NCBI RefSeq assembly: GCF_900167555.1
Contig: NZ_FUYF01000007.1
Coordinates: forward strand, 1-64,000
Direction: 5' to 3'
Origin: Gemmiger formicilis
GTDB taxonomy: Bacteria > Bacillota > Clostridia > Oscillospirales > Ruminococcaceae
DNA length: 64,000 bases
This document shows positions 34,318-42,194 of this stretch, one piece after another (within the stretch, counting starts at the first letter, position 1; the number at the start of each line of letters is the position of its first letter). Made by a program: the position numbers and the translations under genes. Under the pieces are notes generated by a model that ran no database searches, had not been told where the DNA came from, and saw nothing but the letters and a program-made list of their open reading frames with translations.

Positions 34318-35685
34318 ATGGGCTTCCTGAAAAAATTCACCAAGCAGGAGATCAGCTGGATGATGTACGACTGGGCCAACAGCGCCCACTCGGTCATCGT
34401 CGTGACCATCCTGCCCATCTTCTTCGACACCGTTGCGGGCTACACCGCCGACAGTGTGTCCAGCATGTCCACCTGGGGCTTTGCCACCAGCCTGGCTATG
34501 GCCATCGTCGCCCTCAGCGCGCCGTTCCTGGGCGTGTTCGGCGACATCCGCGGTATGCGCAAAAAGCTGTTCACGGCATTTATGCTCATCGGTGTTGTCT
34601 CGGTAGCAGGGCTTTCACTCACGCCGTTCATGGACTTCACCGCCTCGCCGGAAGCAGCGGGCAGGGTCGCGGCGATGGTGCTGGTGCTCTACATCACAAG
34701 CACCATCGGCTTTGATGCGTCCTGCATCTACTACGACGCTTTCCTGACCGACGTCACGACGGAGGACCGCATGGACTCGGTCTCGACGCTGGGCTACGGC
34801 CTCGGCTACATCGGCGGCTCGACGATCCCCTTGCTGATCTTCCTCATCATGAACGCCGTCGGCGTGCCGATGCTGACCTGCCTCGGGTTCATCTTTGGCC
34901 TGACCGCCGTGTGGTGGCTTGTGTTCAGTGTCCCGCTGCTCAAAAACTGTGAGCAGACCTCCGGCAAGCCCTATAAGAAGGGCGATGTGGGGGCCAGCAT
35001 TAAAAACGTGTTCACGACCATGAAGGAGATCGGCGCGGATAAGCCGATGCTGATCTACATTATATCGTACTTTTTCTACATCGACGGTGTGCATACCATC
35101 ATCAGCATCTCTACAAGCTACGGCACCAACCTGGGGCTGGACTCCGCCGGTATGCTGCTGGCGCTGCTGCTGGTGCAGGTGCTGGGCCTGCCGTTCTGCC
35201 TGCTCTACATGAAGCTGGCCGAGAAGTTCGGCGCGCGCACGATGGTCGGCGTCGGCATCTGCGTTTACATGTTTATCTGCGTATTTGCGTTCTTTATGAA
35301 CAGCCTATGGCAGTTCTGGATGCTGGCCGTGCTCTGCGCCACCAGCCAGGGCGGCATTCAGGCGCTGTCCCGCTCGATGTTCGGCAAGCTCATTCCCGAC
35401 AAGGCCCGCAGCGGCGAGTTCTTCGGCTTCTTTGACATCTTCGGCAAGTTCTCGTCCATCATGGGCCCGGCGCTCGTCGGCTTTGTCAGTGCCTTTACCG
35501 CCAACAAAATGCTGGCCGACCAGGGTCTGACCGCCGCCACAGCCACCGCCGAGCAGGTCGATGCCATCAATGCCGCTGCCGGACCGTTCGGCATTTTGTC
35601 CGTCATCCTCATCATCATTGTCGGTGCCGTGCTGTACTTTGGCGTGCTGCCGAAAGTTATGACGAATGACGAGAGGAAGATCTGA
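34318..35685 (+). CDS. UMF1/Atg22-like MFS transporter
   Basis: A 455-aa protein with 12 predicted helices. WMMYDWANSAHSVIVVTILP at residues ~15-35 is the signature of the UMF1 (Atg22-like) MFS family, and LGYGLGYIGGSTIPLLIFLI and SMFGKLIPDKARSGEFFGFF are also typical. Yeast Atg22 exports amino acids from the vacuole; bacterial substrates are unknown. RBS CGGAGG precedes the ATG at 34318. Monocistronic; a MITE begins 21 bases after the stop. Confidence 0.88.
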   Translation: MGFLKKFTKQEISWMMYDWANSAHSVIVVTILPIFFDTVAGYTADSVSSMSTWGFATSLAMAIVALSAPFLGVFGDIRGMRKKLFTAFMLIGVVSVAGLSLTPFMDFTASPEAAGRVAAMVLVLYITSTIGFDASCIYYDAFLTDVTTEDRMDSVSTLGYGLGYIGGSTIPLLIFLIMNAVGVPMLTCLGFIFGLTAVWWLVFSVPLLKNCEQTSGKPYKKGDVGASIKNVFTTMKEIGADKPMLIYIISYFFYIDGVHTIISISTSYGTNLGLDSAGMLLALLLVQVLGLPFCLLYMKLAEKFGARTMVGVGICVYMFICVFAFFMNSLWQFWMLAVLCATSQGGIQALSRSMFGKLIPDKARSGEFFGFFDIFGKFSSIMGPALVGFVSAFTANKMLADQGLTAATATAEQVDAINAAAGPFGILSVILIIIVGAVLYFGVLPKVMTNDERKI

Positions 35686-35706
35686 ACCTATAACGCAGTG
35701 GTTGCT

Positions 35707-35930
35707 AAATAAAAAATAATAAATAAGAAATAATAAATGTGGTGGACCGCGTCGCTGCGCGCCGCTCAAAAATATGTCCGTTTGCGTTACCGTAGGGGCG
35801 CATTCTATATGCGCCCGTCAGTCGGCAGCCGACTTGCGGGCGGATATGGAATCCGCCCCTGCGTTTTTGTTTGCGCCAAAGGCGCAAACGCAACCTTCTT
35901 TATTCTTTATTATTTTTTATTTATTATTTA
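35707..35930. repeat. MITE-like element, copy B (inverted relative to copy A)
   Basis: A 224-bp element. Its left end equals the complement of the right end of copy A (28032-28249), and its right end, with CGCAACCTTCTTTATT and the GTTTGCGCC/GGCGCAAAC hairpin, equals copy A's left end. The core again holds a complete GTAGGG doublet (35791-35863) with GCGCATTCTATATGCGC and GGCGGATATGGAATCCGCC arms. No ORF. Confidence 0.85.
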
Positions 35931-35942
35931 CACTTTGCAAAA

Positions 35943-35971
35943 TTGACATTTCCCCCGTTACGCAGTACAAT
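35943..35971 (+). promoter_or_regulatory. Promoter of the phospholipase-like gene and ppiB
   Basis: -35 TTGACA (35943-35948), 17-bp spacer, -10 TACAAT (35966-35971), 12 bases after the MITE end. Confidence 0.78.
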
Positions 35972-36003
35972 TATACCTACGCTGATACGAAAGGGGACCC
36001 TAC

Positions 36004-36933
36004 ATGCCGGAAGGCTATACCCATGTGCGCACCGCAAGAAAAGCTGCGGAAACCATCCACTACAAAATTCAGTGCCCGGCGGCGTTTGCGGCGGGTGCCA
36101 ACGGCCCGGACAGCTTTTTCTGCTTTGAAATCTGGAAAAAGCGCGCCAAGCGCCGCTATGACCTGCCTGGCCTCGGCAACCGTATGCACGAGGAAAAGAC
36201 CGGCGCGTTCCTGCGCAGTCTTTGCGCCAACGTCAAGACCCGCCCGCAGGTCGAGTACACGCTCGGCTTTTTGAGCCACTACGCCGCGGATACCGTTGTG
36301 CATCCGTTCATCTGTGCCATGTGCGCGCCCGGCCAGCCCTACGCGGGCAAGGGCGGGCACGGCTATCTGGAGATCGCGCTCGACTCGACGCTCCACGCCG
36401 AGGACACCGGCTCTGCGCTGGTTCCCGTTGACGATGTCAGCCCCCTGCCCACAGGGGAGGAGCTGGCCGACATCACGGCGCTGTTACACACCTGTCTGCT
36501 GGAAACCTACGGCGAGGACATCCCCGTGGAGTACCTGGCCGATGCGTTCTGGCACACCTACAGGCTGCGCGGGCTGTTCCCCAGTAAGCACGGCGTGCGG
36601 CGGGTGTTTTTCTGGCTCCTGGAGCCGCTGTTCGGCGGGCGCGGCTTCATCACGGGCCACGTCTCGCCGCGGCAGCTGAACAAGCGCCTGCCCGACGACT
36701 GGACCGACCCGTTTACCGGCGAGCATCACGACGGCGGCTTGTTTGCGCTGCTGCCAAAGGCAGTTTTTCGCAGTGAGCAGTTCATGGGGGCGGCGCTGCT
36801 GTACTGGATGAACCGGCTGCCCCCCGCAGAATTTGCCGAAAAGCTCGGCAGTATGAGCTATCTGCAGGGCATCGCCACCCCCGAGAGCGACCCTGACACA
36901 ACAAATCAAACCGAAAAGGAGAACACCGTATGA
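36004..36933 (+). CDS. Zinc-dependent phospholipase C family protein
   Basis: A 309-aa protein. GANGPDSFFCFEIW, TLGFLSHYAADTVVHPFICA and GGHGYLEIALDSTL give the His/Asp metal ligands of the PF00882 (PLC/S1-P1 nuclease-like) family; typical order H-x(n)-H-x3-D-x3-H is present in LSHYAADTVVHP. No signal peptide is evident, so it is probably cytoplasmic and its substrate is uncertain. RBS AAAGGGGA precedes the ATG. It overlaps ppiB by 4 bases (ATGA). Confidence 0.82.
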   Translation: MPEGYTHVRTARKAAETIHYKIQCPAAFAAGANGPDSFFCFEIWKKRAKRRYDLPGLGNRMHEEKTGAFLRSLCANVKTRPQVEYTLGFLSHYAADTVVHPFICAMCAPGQPYAGKGGHGYLEIALDSTLHAEDTGSALVPVDDVSPLPTGEELADITALLHTCLLETYGEDIPVEYLADAFWHTYRLRGLFPSKHGVRRVFFWLLEPLFGGRGFITGHVSPRQLNKRLPDDWTDPFTGEHHDGGLFALLPKAVFRSEQFMGAALLYWMNRLPPAEFAEKLGSMSYLQGIATPESDPDTTNQTEKENTV

Positions 36934-37400
36934 TTCGCATTACCATGCAGAACGGCAAGACCATCGACATTGAGCTGGACCACAGCGCAGCCCCCATCAC
37001 CTGCGAGAACTTTGAGAAGCTCGTCAAGGACGGCTTTTACAACGGCCTGACCTTCCACCGCATTATTCCCGGCTTCATGATCCAGGGCGGTGACCCGCAG
37101 GGCACCGGCATGGGCGGCCCCGGCTGGCACATCAAGGGCGAGTTCCTGCAGAACGGCGTTGCCAACCCCATCAAGCACACCCGCGGTGTCATCAGCATGG
37201 CCCGCTCGATGGACCCGAACTCCGCCGGCAGCCAGTTCTTCATCATGCACCAGGATGCCCCGCATCTGGACGGCAGCTACGCCGCCTTTGGCCATGTTGT
37301 GAACGGCATTGAGGTCGTCGATGAGATCGCCAACGTTGCCACCGACTGGAACGACAAGCCCCGCACGCCGGTTGTCATGGAAAAGGTCGAGATCGTCTGA
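36930..37400 (+). CDS. ppiB: Cyclophilin-type peptidyl-prolyl isomerase
   Basis: A 156-aa cyclophilin. FHRIIPGFMIQGGDPQGTGM contains the active-site FHR...FMIQGGD set, and SAGSQFFIMHQDAPHLDG the substrate-binding QFFI. No signal peptide, so a cytoplasmic folding helper. Translationally coupled to the upstream gene by a 4-base overlap; terminator at 37411-37445. Confidence 0.94.
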   Translation: MIRITMQNGKTIDIELDHSAAPITCENFEKLVKDGFYNGLTFHRIIPGFMIQGGDPQGTGMGGPGWHIKGEFLQNGVANPIKHTRGVISMARSMDPNSAGSQFFIMHQDAPHLDGSYAAFGHVVNGIEVVDEIANVATDWNDKPRTPVVMEKVEIV

Positions 37401-37410
37401 CAGCAATAAA

Positions 37411-37445
37411 GAGAGCTATGCCCACGGGCATAGCTCCTTTTTATT
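37411..37445 (+). terminator. Intrinsic terminator of ppiB
   Basis: GAGCTATGCCC (37413-37423) pairs with GGGCATAGCTC (37426-37436), then CTTTTTATT. Confidence 0.88.
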
Positions 37446-37479
37446 ATAAGGCTTCCCCTGAGGGGGAAGGCGTTTGATT

Positions 37480-37911
37480 TTAAATCACATAATCATTCCC
37501 CGGCTGGCTGGTGTTCACCAGGTCCGCCAGAGTGATGCCGTCGAAATAGTCGTTGATCATCGTATTCAGCTTGCGCCACATCGGCAGGGTGCGGCACTCG
37601 GCCATGCGGCGGCACTCCACGGGGTTCTGCTCCAGGCAGGCCACCGGGGCCAGGCTGCCCTCGCTCAGGCGCAGGATGCTGCCGACGGTGTACTCCTCGG
37701 GCGCTTTGGTCAGGCGGTAGCCGCCGGACTTGCCGCGCAGACCGGTCAGGTAGCGCTCCTTGACAAGGCCCTTCACGATGGCCTCCAGATACTTTTCGGA
37801 AATTTCCTGCCGTGCGGCGATCTCCTTCAGGGGGATATAGCCGTCGTGCTGGTGCTCGGCAATATCGATCATAACACGCAGCGCATAACGGCCCTTCGTT
37901 GAAATCATCAT
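37480..37911 (-). CDS. Rrf2-family regulator, probable cysteine-metabolism repressor (CymR-like)
   Basis: A 143-aa Rrf2 protein. MMISTKGRYALRVMIDIAEH and RGKSGGYRLTKAPEEYTVGS are the wHTH and wing. ISEKYLEAIVKGLVKERYL is the recognition region. Three Cys in the C-terminal part (AVACLEQNPVECRRMAEC; spacing C-x7-C-x5-C) could hold an Fe-S cluster as in IscR, or simply be a redox trait; CymR of Bacillus lacks a cluster. Start at 37911 (ATGATG) with AAGGAG upstream. Divergent from cysK; the motif CCTATTTACCAAC in its own promoter and CCTATTGACA-AC at cysK and metY suggest it represses all three, with O-acetylserine/CysK input as in CymR (inference). Confidence 0.87.
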   Translation of the reverse strand: MMISTKGRYALRVMIDIAEHQHDGYIPLKEIAARQEISEKYLEAIVKGLVKERYLTGLRGKSGGYRLTKAPEEYTVGSILRLSEGSLAPVACLEQNPVECRRMAECRTLPMWRKLNTMINDYFDGITLADLVNTSQPGNDYVI

Positions 37912-37942
37912 AGTGGTATGCTCCTTACTGTTCTTATAACCT

Positions 37943-37971
37943 ATTATACAGGTTGGTAAATAGGATGGCAA
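37943..37971 (-). promoter_or_regulatory. Promoter/operator of the Rrf2 regulator gene
   Basis: On the minus strand: -35 TTGCCA (37971-37966), 17-bp spacer, -10 TATAAT (37948-37943). The spacer contains CCTATTTACCAAC (37964-37952), related to the metY and cysK motif, pointing to autorepression. Confidence 0.7.
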
Positions 37972-38010
37972 CACCTTTTTGCAAAATAATTTTGGAAAAT
38001 TCCCTATTAC

Positions 38011-38043
38011 CCTATTGACAAACGGGAAAATATGTTGTACAAT
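38011..38043 (+). promoter_or_regulatory. cysK promoter with operator motif
   Basis: -35 TTGACA (38015-38020), 17-bp spacer, -10 TACAAT (38038-38043). CCTATTGACAAAC (38011-38023) covers the -35, and CAACCTACAA follows the -10, both as in metY. Confidence 0.78.
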
Positions 38044-38075
38044 CCTATCAACCTACAAGAAAGGTATGAATTGAT

Positions 38076-38126
38076 ATGCGAAAGGGATTTGTGCCATACG
38101 CGCGATGTCGCCGTCATGAGCTGTAA
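38076..38126 (+). CDS. Candidate leader ORF upstream of cysK
   Basis: A 16-codon ORF (MRKGFVPYARCRRHEL) in the cysK leader with AAAGG ~12 bases upstream. One Cys codon is flanked by Arg codons. CTGTAAAACC at its stop recurs at the stop of the metY leader ORF. Small RRH-containing leader peptides ahead of sulfur genes are known in actinobacteria; similarity may be chance. Confidence 0.42.
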   Translation: MRKGFVPYARCRRHEL

Positions 38127-38176
38127 AACCGCGACCGATTTACAAATAAACAGAAATGACGATGGAGGAAACTACC

Positions 38177-39109
38177 ATGAGCAAGATTTATACTTCCGCA
38201 GACCAGCTGATCGGCCACACCCCGCTGCTGGAGCTCACCCATATTGAAAACGCCGAGAACCTTGAGGCAAAAATTCTCGCTAAGCTGGAATATTTCAACC
38301 CCGCCGGTTCCGTCAAGGACCGTATCGCCAGGGCCATGATCGACGACGCCGAGGCCACCGGCAAGCTGAAGCCCGGCTCCGTCATCATCGAGCCGACCTC
38401 CGGCAACACCGGTATCGGTCTGGCGTCCGTCGCCGCCGCCCGCGGCTACCGCATCATCATCGTCATGCCCGAGACGATGAGCGTCGAGCGCCGCCAGCTG
38501 ATGAAGGCCTACGGCGCCGAGCTGGTGCTGACCGACGGCGCCAAGGGCATGAAGGGCGCCATTGCCAAGGCCGACGAGCTGGCGAAGGAGATCCCCAACA
38601 GCTTTGTGCCCGGCCAGTTTGTAAACCCGGCCAACCCCGACGCCCACAAGCGCACCACCGGCCCCGAGATCTGGGAGGACACCGACGGCAAGGTCGACAT
38701 CTTCGTGGCCGGTGTCGGTACGGGCGGCACTGTGACCGGTGTCGGCGAGTACCTGAAGAGCCAGAACCCCAACGTCAAGGTCGTGGCCGTTGAGCCGGCT
38801 TCCTCCCCCGTGCTGAGCAAGGGCACTGCGGGCGCGCACAAGATTCAGGGCATCGGTGCCGGCTTTGTGCCCGACGTGCTGAACACCAAGGTCTACGACG
38901 AGATCATCCCCGTCACCAACGAGGACGCCTTTGTCACCGGCAAGCAGGTCGGCCACAAGGAGGGCGTGCTGGTCGGCATCTCCTCCGGCGCTGCGATCTG
39001 GGCCGCCATCCAGCTGGCCAAGCGCCCCGAGAACAAGGGCAAGACCATCGTGGCCCTGCTGCCCGACACCGGTGACCGTTATCTGTCCACCCCGCTGTTC
39101 GCGGACTGA
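38177..39109 (+). CDS. cysK: Cysteine synthase A (O-acetylserine sulfhydrylase)
   Basis: A 310-aa PLP enzyme. [15 protein letters not shown] has the PLP lysine, [16 protein letters not shown] the substrate-binding loop, and [14 protein letters not shown] the phosphate-binding loop. Converts O-acetylserine and sulfide to cysteine. RBS GATGGAGG precedes the ATG at 38177. It stands divergent from the Rrf2 regulator, with a candidate leader ORF in its 5' UTR. Confidence 0.95.
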   Translation: MSKIYTSADQLIGHTPLLELTHIENAENLEAKILAKLEYFNPAGSVKDRIARAMIDDAEATGKLKPGSVIIEPTSGNTGIGLASVAAARGYRIIIVMPETMSVERRQLMKAYGAELVLTDGAKGMKGAIAKADELAKEIPNSFVPGQFVNPANPDAHKRTTGPEIWEDTDGKVDIFVAGVGTGGTVTGVGEYLKSQNPNVKVVAVEPASSPVLSKGTAGAHKIQGIGAGFVPDVLNTKVYDEIIPVTNEDAFVTGKQVGHKEGVLVGISSGAAIWAAIQLAKRPENKGKTIVALLPDTGDRYLSTPLFAD

Positions 39110-39138
39110 TTGCAATAACAGGAAACCTTTGCTATAAT
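39110..39138 (+). promoter_or_regulatory. Probable mnmA promoter
   Basis: -35 TTGCAA (39110-39115), 17-bp spacer, -10 TATAAT (39133-39138). It starts one base after the cysK stop and would give a ~180-base mnmA leader. Confidence 0.72.
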
Positions 39139-39168
39139 AAAGGTACTGTTGCATACGTAATGAAGGCC

Positions 39169-39254
39169 GTAGGGGCCGGACATGTCCGGCCCGCAGCTTT
39201 TCCGGCAATGCTCTGATAAGGCGAGGCCGCGGGCGAGGCATGCCTCGCCCCTAC
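39169..39254. repeat. GTAGGG hairpin doublet in the mnmA leader
   Basis: Clearest full doublet: opens GTAGGGGCCGGACATGTCCG, closes GGGCGAGGCATGCCTCGCCC-CTAC. The two arms are unrelated to each other but each is self-complementary. Confidence 0.85.
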
Positions 39255-39265
39255 AACTCAAAAGC

Positions 39266-39306
39266 AAAAATGTGCAGCACGAAAGAACCGTGCTGCATAT
39301 TTTTTT
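39266..39306 (+). terminator. Terminator/attenuator directly ahead of mnmA
   Basis: A 12-bp stem (39270-39281 with 39289-39300) extended by A-T pairs ends in seven T (39300-39306). It ends 16 bases before the mnmA ATG and downstream of the only promoter seen, so it must terminate cysK transcripts and also controls, or is read through by, mnmA transcription. Confidence 0.8.
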
Positions 39307-39322
39307 AACCAAGGAGGCCCCT

Positions 39323-40402
39323 ATGTCAAATATCCCCGGCGCGTTGATCGCCATGAGCGGCGGCGTGGACAGCACCGTCGCCGCCTACCTGATGAAGCAG
39401 GCGGGCTGCCGCTGCATGGGCGCGACCATGCGCCTGTACCAGAATGAGGATCTGGGCCAGAGCGGGTTCCACACCTGCTGCTCGGCGAAGGACGTCGAGG
39501 ACGCCGCCGAGGTCGCGTTCCAGCTCGACATCCCGTTTGAGGTCGTGAACTACACCGAGGAATTCCGTGAAAAGGTCATTGCCAAGTTCATCGAGACCTA
39601 CGAGGCGGGCGGCACGCCAAACCCCTGCATCGACTGCAACCGCACGATGAAATTTGACAAAATGCTGGACTTTGCCCGGGAGCACGGCCTGGACTATGTG
39701 GTCACAGGCCACTACGCCCGCATCGAGCAGGACCCCGCTACGGGCCGCTGGCTGCTGAAAAAAGCACTGTACACCGATAAAGACCAGAGCTACGTGCTCT
39801 ACGTTCTGACCCAGGACCAGCTGGCGCACACGAAGTTCCCGTTGGGCGGCATGGACAAACCGTCCATCCGCAAGATCGCCGAGGAGCAGGGCTTCTGCAA
39901 CGCGCGCAAGCACGACAGCCAAGACATCTGCTTTGTGCCCGACGGCGACTACGTCGGCTTTATGGAACGCTACACCGGCAAATATTACCCGGACGGCGAC
40001 TTTTTGGACGTGAACGGCAACGTTGTGGGCCGCCACCACGGCGCGGTGCGCTACACCTGCGGCCAGCGCAAGGGGCTGGGGCTGGCGTTGGGTGCGCCGG
40101 TCTACGTCTGCGGCAAGGATATGGAGAAGAACACCGTCACCGTCGGCCCCGAGAGCGAGCTGTTCAAGACGACGCTGATCGCAGGGGACTTCAACTGGAT
40201 TTCGATTCCCGAGCTGACTGCCCCGATGCGCGTCAAGGCCAAGGCCCGCTACCGCCAGGTCGAGCAGCCCGCGACGGCCTACCCGCTGGAAAACGGCCTT
40301 GTGAAGGTCGTTTTTGACGAGCCACAGCGAGCCATCACCCGCGGCCAGGCCGTGGTGCTGTATGACGGCGACGTGGTCGTCGGCGGGGGAACGATACTAT
40401 AA
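39323..40402 (+). CDS. mnmA: tRNA-uridine 2-sulfurtransferase
   Basis: A 359-aa PP-loop thiolase. IAMSGGVDSTVAAYLMKQAG is the ATP loop, TPNPCIDCNRTMKFDKML carries the first catalytic Cys, and DSQDICFVPDGDY the second. Makes s2U34 in Lys, Glu and Gln tRNAs, taking sulfur that comes from cysteine. RBS AAGGAGG precedes the ATG. Sits after cysK, which makes the sulfur donor. The stop TAA lies at the left edge of the AT-rich repeat at 40400. Confidence 0.95.
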   Translation: MSNIPGALIAMSGGVDSTVAAYLMKQAGCRCMGATMRLYQNEDLGQSGFHTCCSAKDVEDAAEVAFQLDIPFEVVNYTEEFREKVIAKFIETYEAGGTPNPCIDCNRTMKFDKMLDFAREHGLDYVVTGHYARIEQDPATGRWLLKKALYTDKDQSYVLYVLTQDQLAHTKFPLGGMDKPSIRKIAEEQGFCNARKHDSQDICFVPDGDYVGFMERYTGKYYPDGDFLDVNGNVVGRHHGAVRYTCGQRKGLGLALGAPVYVCGKDMEKNTVTVGPESELFKTTLIAGDFNWISIPELTAPMRVKAKARYRQVEQPATAYPLENGLVKVVFDEPQRAITRGQAVVLYDGDVVVGGGTIL

Positions 40403-40470
40403 ATAATAGATAAAAAATAATAAATAATAAATATGGTGGAGTTTTCGCCCCGCGGGGCGAAAACAAAAAT
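40400..40470. repeat. Partial MITE end (copy C)
   Basis: A ~70-base fragment equal to the left end of copy A: AATAA-type AT tract, GGTGGA, then a perfect 24-bp palindrome (40441-40464) of the GTTTTCGCC/GGCGAAAAC type. The other end is missing. Confidence 0.75.
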
Positions 40471-40471
40471 A

Positions 40472-40508
40472 CGGTGCAGCTGCGATTTTGCAGCTGCACC
40501 GTTGTTTT
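40472..40508. terminator. Bidirectional terminator between mnmA and gltX
   Basis: CGGTGCAGCTGC (40472-40483) pairs perfectly with GCAGCTGCACCG (40490-40501). T-rich sequence follows on both strands, so it serves convergent mnmA and gltX. Confidence 0.85.
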
Positions 40509-40515
40509 TATAGAA

Positions 40516-41958
40516 TTACAGCTTCTCCAGCGCCGCCTTCACGCGCTTAACGGTCTCCTCTTTCCCCATCATCGCGGCCAGGTCGGTGCCGCCGCCCGGG
40601 GTGCGGGACTTGCCGGAGAGGGCGATGCCCAGCGGGAACAACAGCCAGCCGTTCTTCTTCTCCATGCTCTCGGCCAGCGTCTTGCACGCCTCAAAGATCG
40701 CGTCGCGAGTCCAATCGGTCTGCGCCTCCAGCACGGGCAGCAGGGCGGTCAGGGCCTCCTTCGCGGACTCGGGGGTCGTTTTCTGCTTCTTGTTGCGGTA
40801 CATCTCAGCGTCAATGGGCAGCACAGCGTCAAAGAAGTCGAGCTGCGGCGGGATGTCCTCCAACACCTCGCAGCGGGGCTGCAGGTTGGCGCAGAGCAGG
40901 TCACGGTCAATGCTGCAGTGCACGGCGCTGTCGATGAACGGGTCGGCCAGGCGGCGGAACTCCTCAGCGGGCAGGGCACGGATGTAGGCAGCGTTGATGG
41001 CACGCAGCTTCAGCGGGTCAAAGATGGCCGGGGACTTGGAAATGCGGGACGGATCCCAGATCTTGATCATCTCATCCAGAGAGAAAATCTCCTGCTCGCC
41101 CTCGGGAGCCCAGCCCAGCAGCAGCAGATAGTTCAGCACGGCGGCGGGCAGATAGCCCTTCGCCACGAGGTCCTGATAGCTGGCATCGCCGTTGCGCTTC
41201 GACAGCTTGTTCTGCGCGTCCTTCATGACGGGCGGGCAGTGGATGTAGACGGGCTTCTCCCAGCCGAACGCATCGTACAGCAGGTTGTACTTCGGCGTCG
41301 AGGACAGATACTCGCTGCCGCGGATGACATGGGTAATGCCCATCAGGTGGTCGTCCACGACGTTCGCAAAGTTGTAGGTCGGCATACCGTCGGTCTTGAT
41401 CAAAATCTGGTCGTCCAGCTCCCTGACATCGACCTCGATATGGCCGTAGACAACATCGTCAAAGCCCGCCACGCCGCTCTCGGGGATCTTCTGGCGGATG
41501 ACATAGGGCTCGCCCGCGGCCAGCTTGGCGGCAACTTCCTCGGCGGACAGATGGCGGCAGTGGCCGTCGTAGTGGGTCATTTCGCCCGCGGCGCGCTGGG
41601 CCTCGTGCATTTCGTTCAGGCGCTCCTCGGTGCAGAAGCAGTAGTAGGCCTTGCCCGCCTTGACAAGCTGCTCGGCGTACTGCTTGAACATGCCCATGCG
41701 CTGGCTCTGCACGTAGGGGCCGACGGGACCGCCCACGTCGGGGCCCTCGTCCCAGGTCAGGCCGGTAGCCTTGAGCGTGCCGTAGATGATGTCGGTAGCG
41801 CCCTCGACCAGACGGCCCTGGTCGGTGTCCTCAATGCGCAGGATGAAGGTACCGCCGTTATGGCGGGCCTGCAGATAGGTGTACAGTGCGGTGCGCAGGT
41901 TGCCGACGTGCATATAGCCCGTGGGCGACGGCGCAAAACGGGTGCGGACGGTAGACAT
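40516..41958 (-). CDS. gltX: Glutamyl-tRNA synthetase
   Basis: A 480-aa class I aminoacyl-tRNA synthetase. RFAPSPTGYMHVGNLRTALY has the HIGH-type site, KDAQNKLSKRNGDASYQDL the KMSKS-type loop, and FCFCTEERLNEMHEAQRAAG the GluRS insert. Start at 41958 (MSTVRTRFAP) with AGGGG upstream. If there is no GlnRS, it may also charge tRNA-Gln for GatCAB (family knowledge, not visible). Own promoter at 41995-42023. Confidence 0.95.
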   Translation of the reverse strand: MSTVRTRFAPSPTGYMHVGNLRTALYTYLQARHNGGTFILRIEDTDQGRLVEGATDIIYGTLKATGLTWDEGPDVGGPVGPYVQSQRMGMFKQYAEQLVKAGKAYYCFCTEERLNEMHEAQRAAGEMTHYDGHCRHLSAEEVAAKLAAGEPYVIRQKIPESGVAGFDDVVYGHIEVDVRELDDQILIKTDGMPTYNFANVVDDHLMGITHVIRGSEYLSSTPKYNLLYDAFGWEKPVYIHCPPVMKDAQNKLSKRNGDASYQDLVAKGYLPAAVLNYLLLLGWAPEGEQEIFSLDEMIKIWDPSRISKSPAIFDPLKLRAINAAYIRALPAEEFRRLADPFIDSAVHCSIDRDLLCANLQPRCEVLEDIPPQLDFFDAVLPIDAEMYRNKKQKTTPESAKEALTALLPVLEAQTDWTRDAIFEACKTLAESMEKKNGWLLFPLGIALSGKSRTPGGGTDLAAMMGKEETVKRVKAALEKL

Positions 41959-41994
41959 AGTTATTACCCCTTTATAAGACATTCAATTGGTTTC

Positions 41995-42023
41995 ATTATA
42001 GGCGGACGGAGAGGCGGTGTCAA
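41995..42023 (-). promoter_or_regulatory. Promoter of gltX
   Basis: On the minus strand: -35 TTGACA (42023-42018), 17-bp spacer, -10 TATAAT (42000-41995). Both hexamers match consensus. Confidence 0.85.
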
Positions 42024-42031
42024 TGGGAGAA

Positions 42032-42179
42032 AAGGCTTCCCCCAAGGGGGAAGCTGTCAGCGGCCCTGACCGCTGACTGATGAGGGGAAACCTTGCTGCC
42101 GTGATTTGTTTACAGGCAACAACGACAAGCTTTTCCCTCATCCGGCCCTGCGGGGCCACCTTCCCCCAAGGGGGAAGGC
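42032..42179. repeat. Type H inverted-repeat element
   Basis: Bounded by AGGCTTCCCCCAAGGGGGAA (left) and CTTCCCCCAAGGGGGAAGG (right), each a hairpin; the inner GGCCCTGCGGGGCC is another. The same stem type recurs singly at 34146, 37450 and 46974. Confidence 0.7.
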
Positions 42180-42194
42180 AAAGCGCACGGGCAA

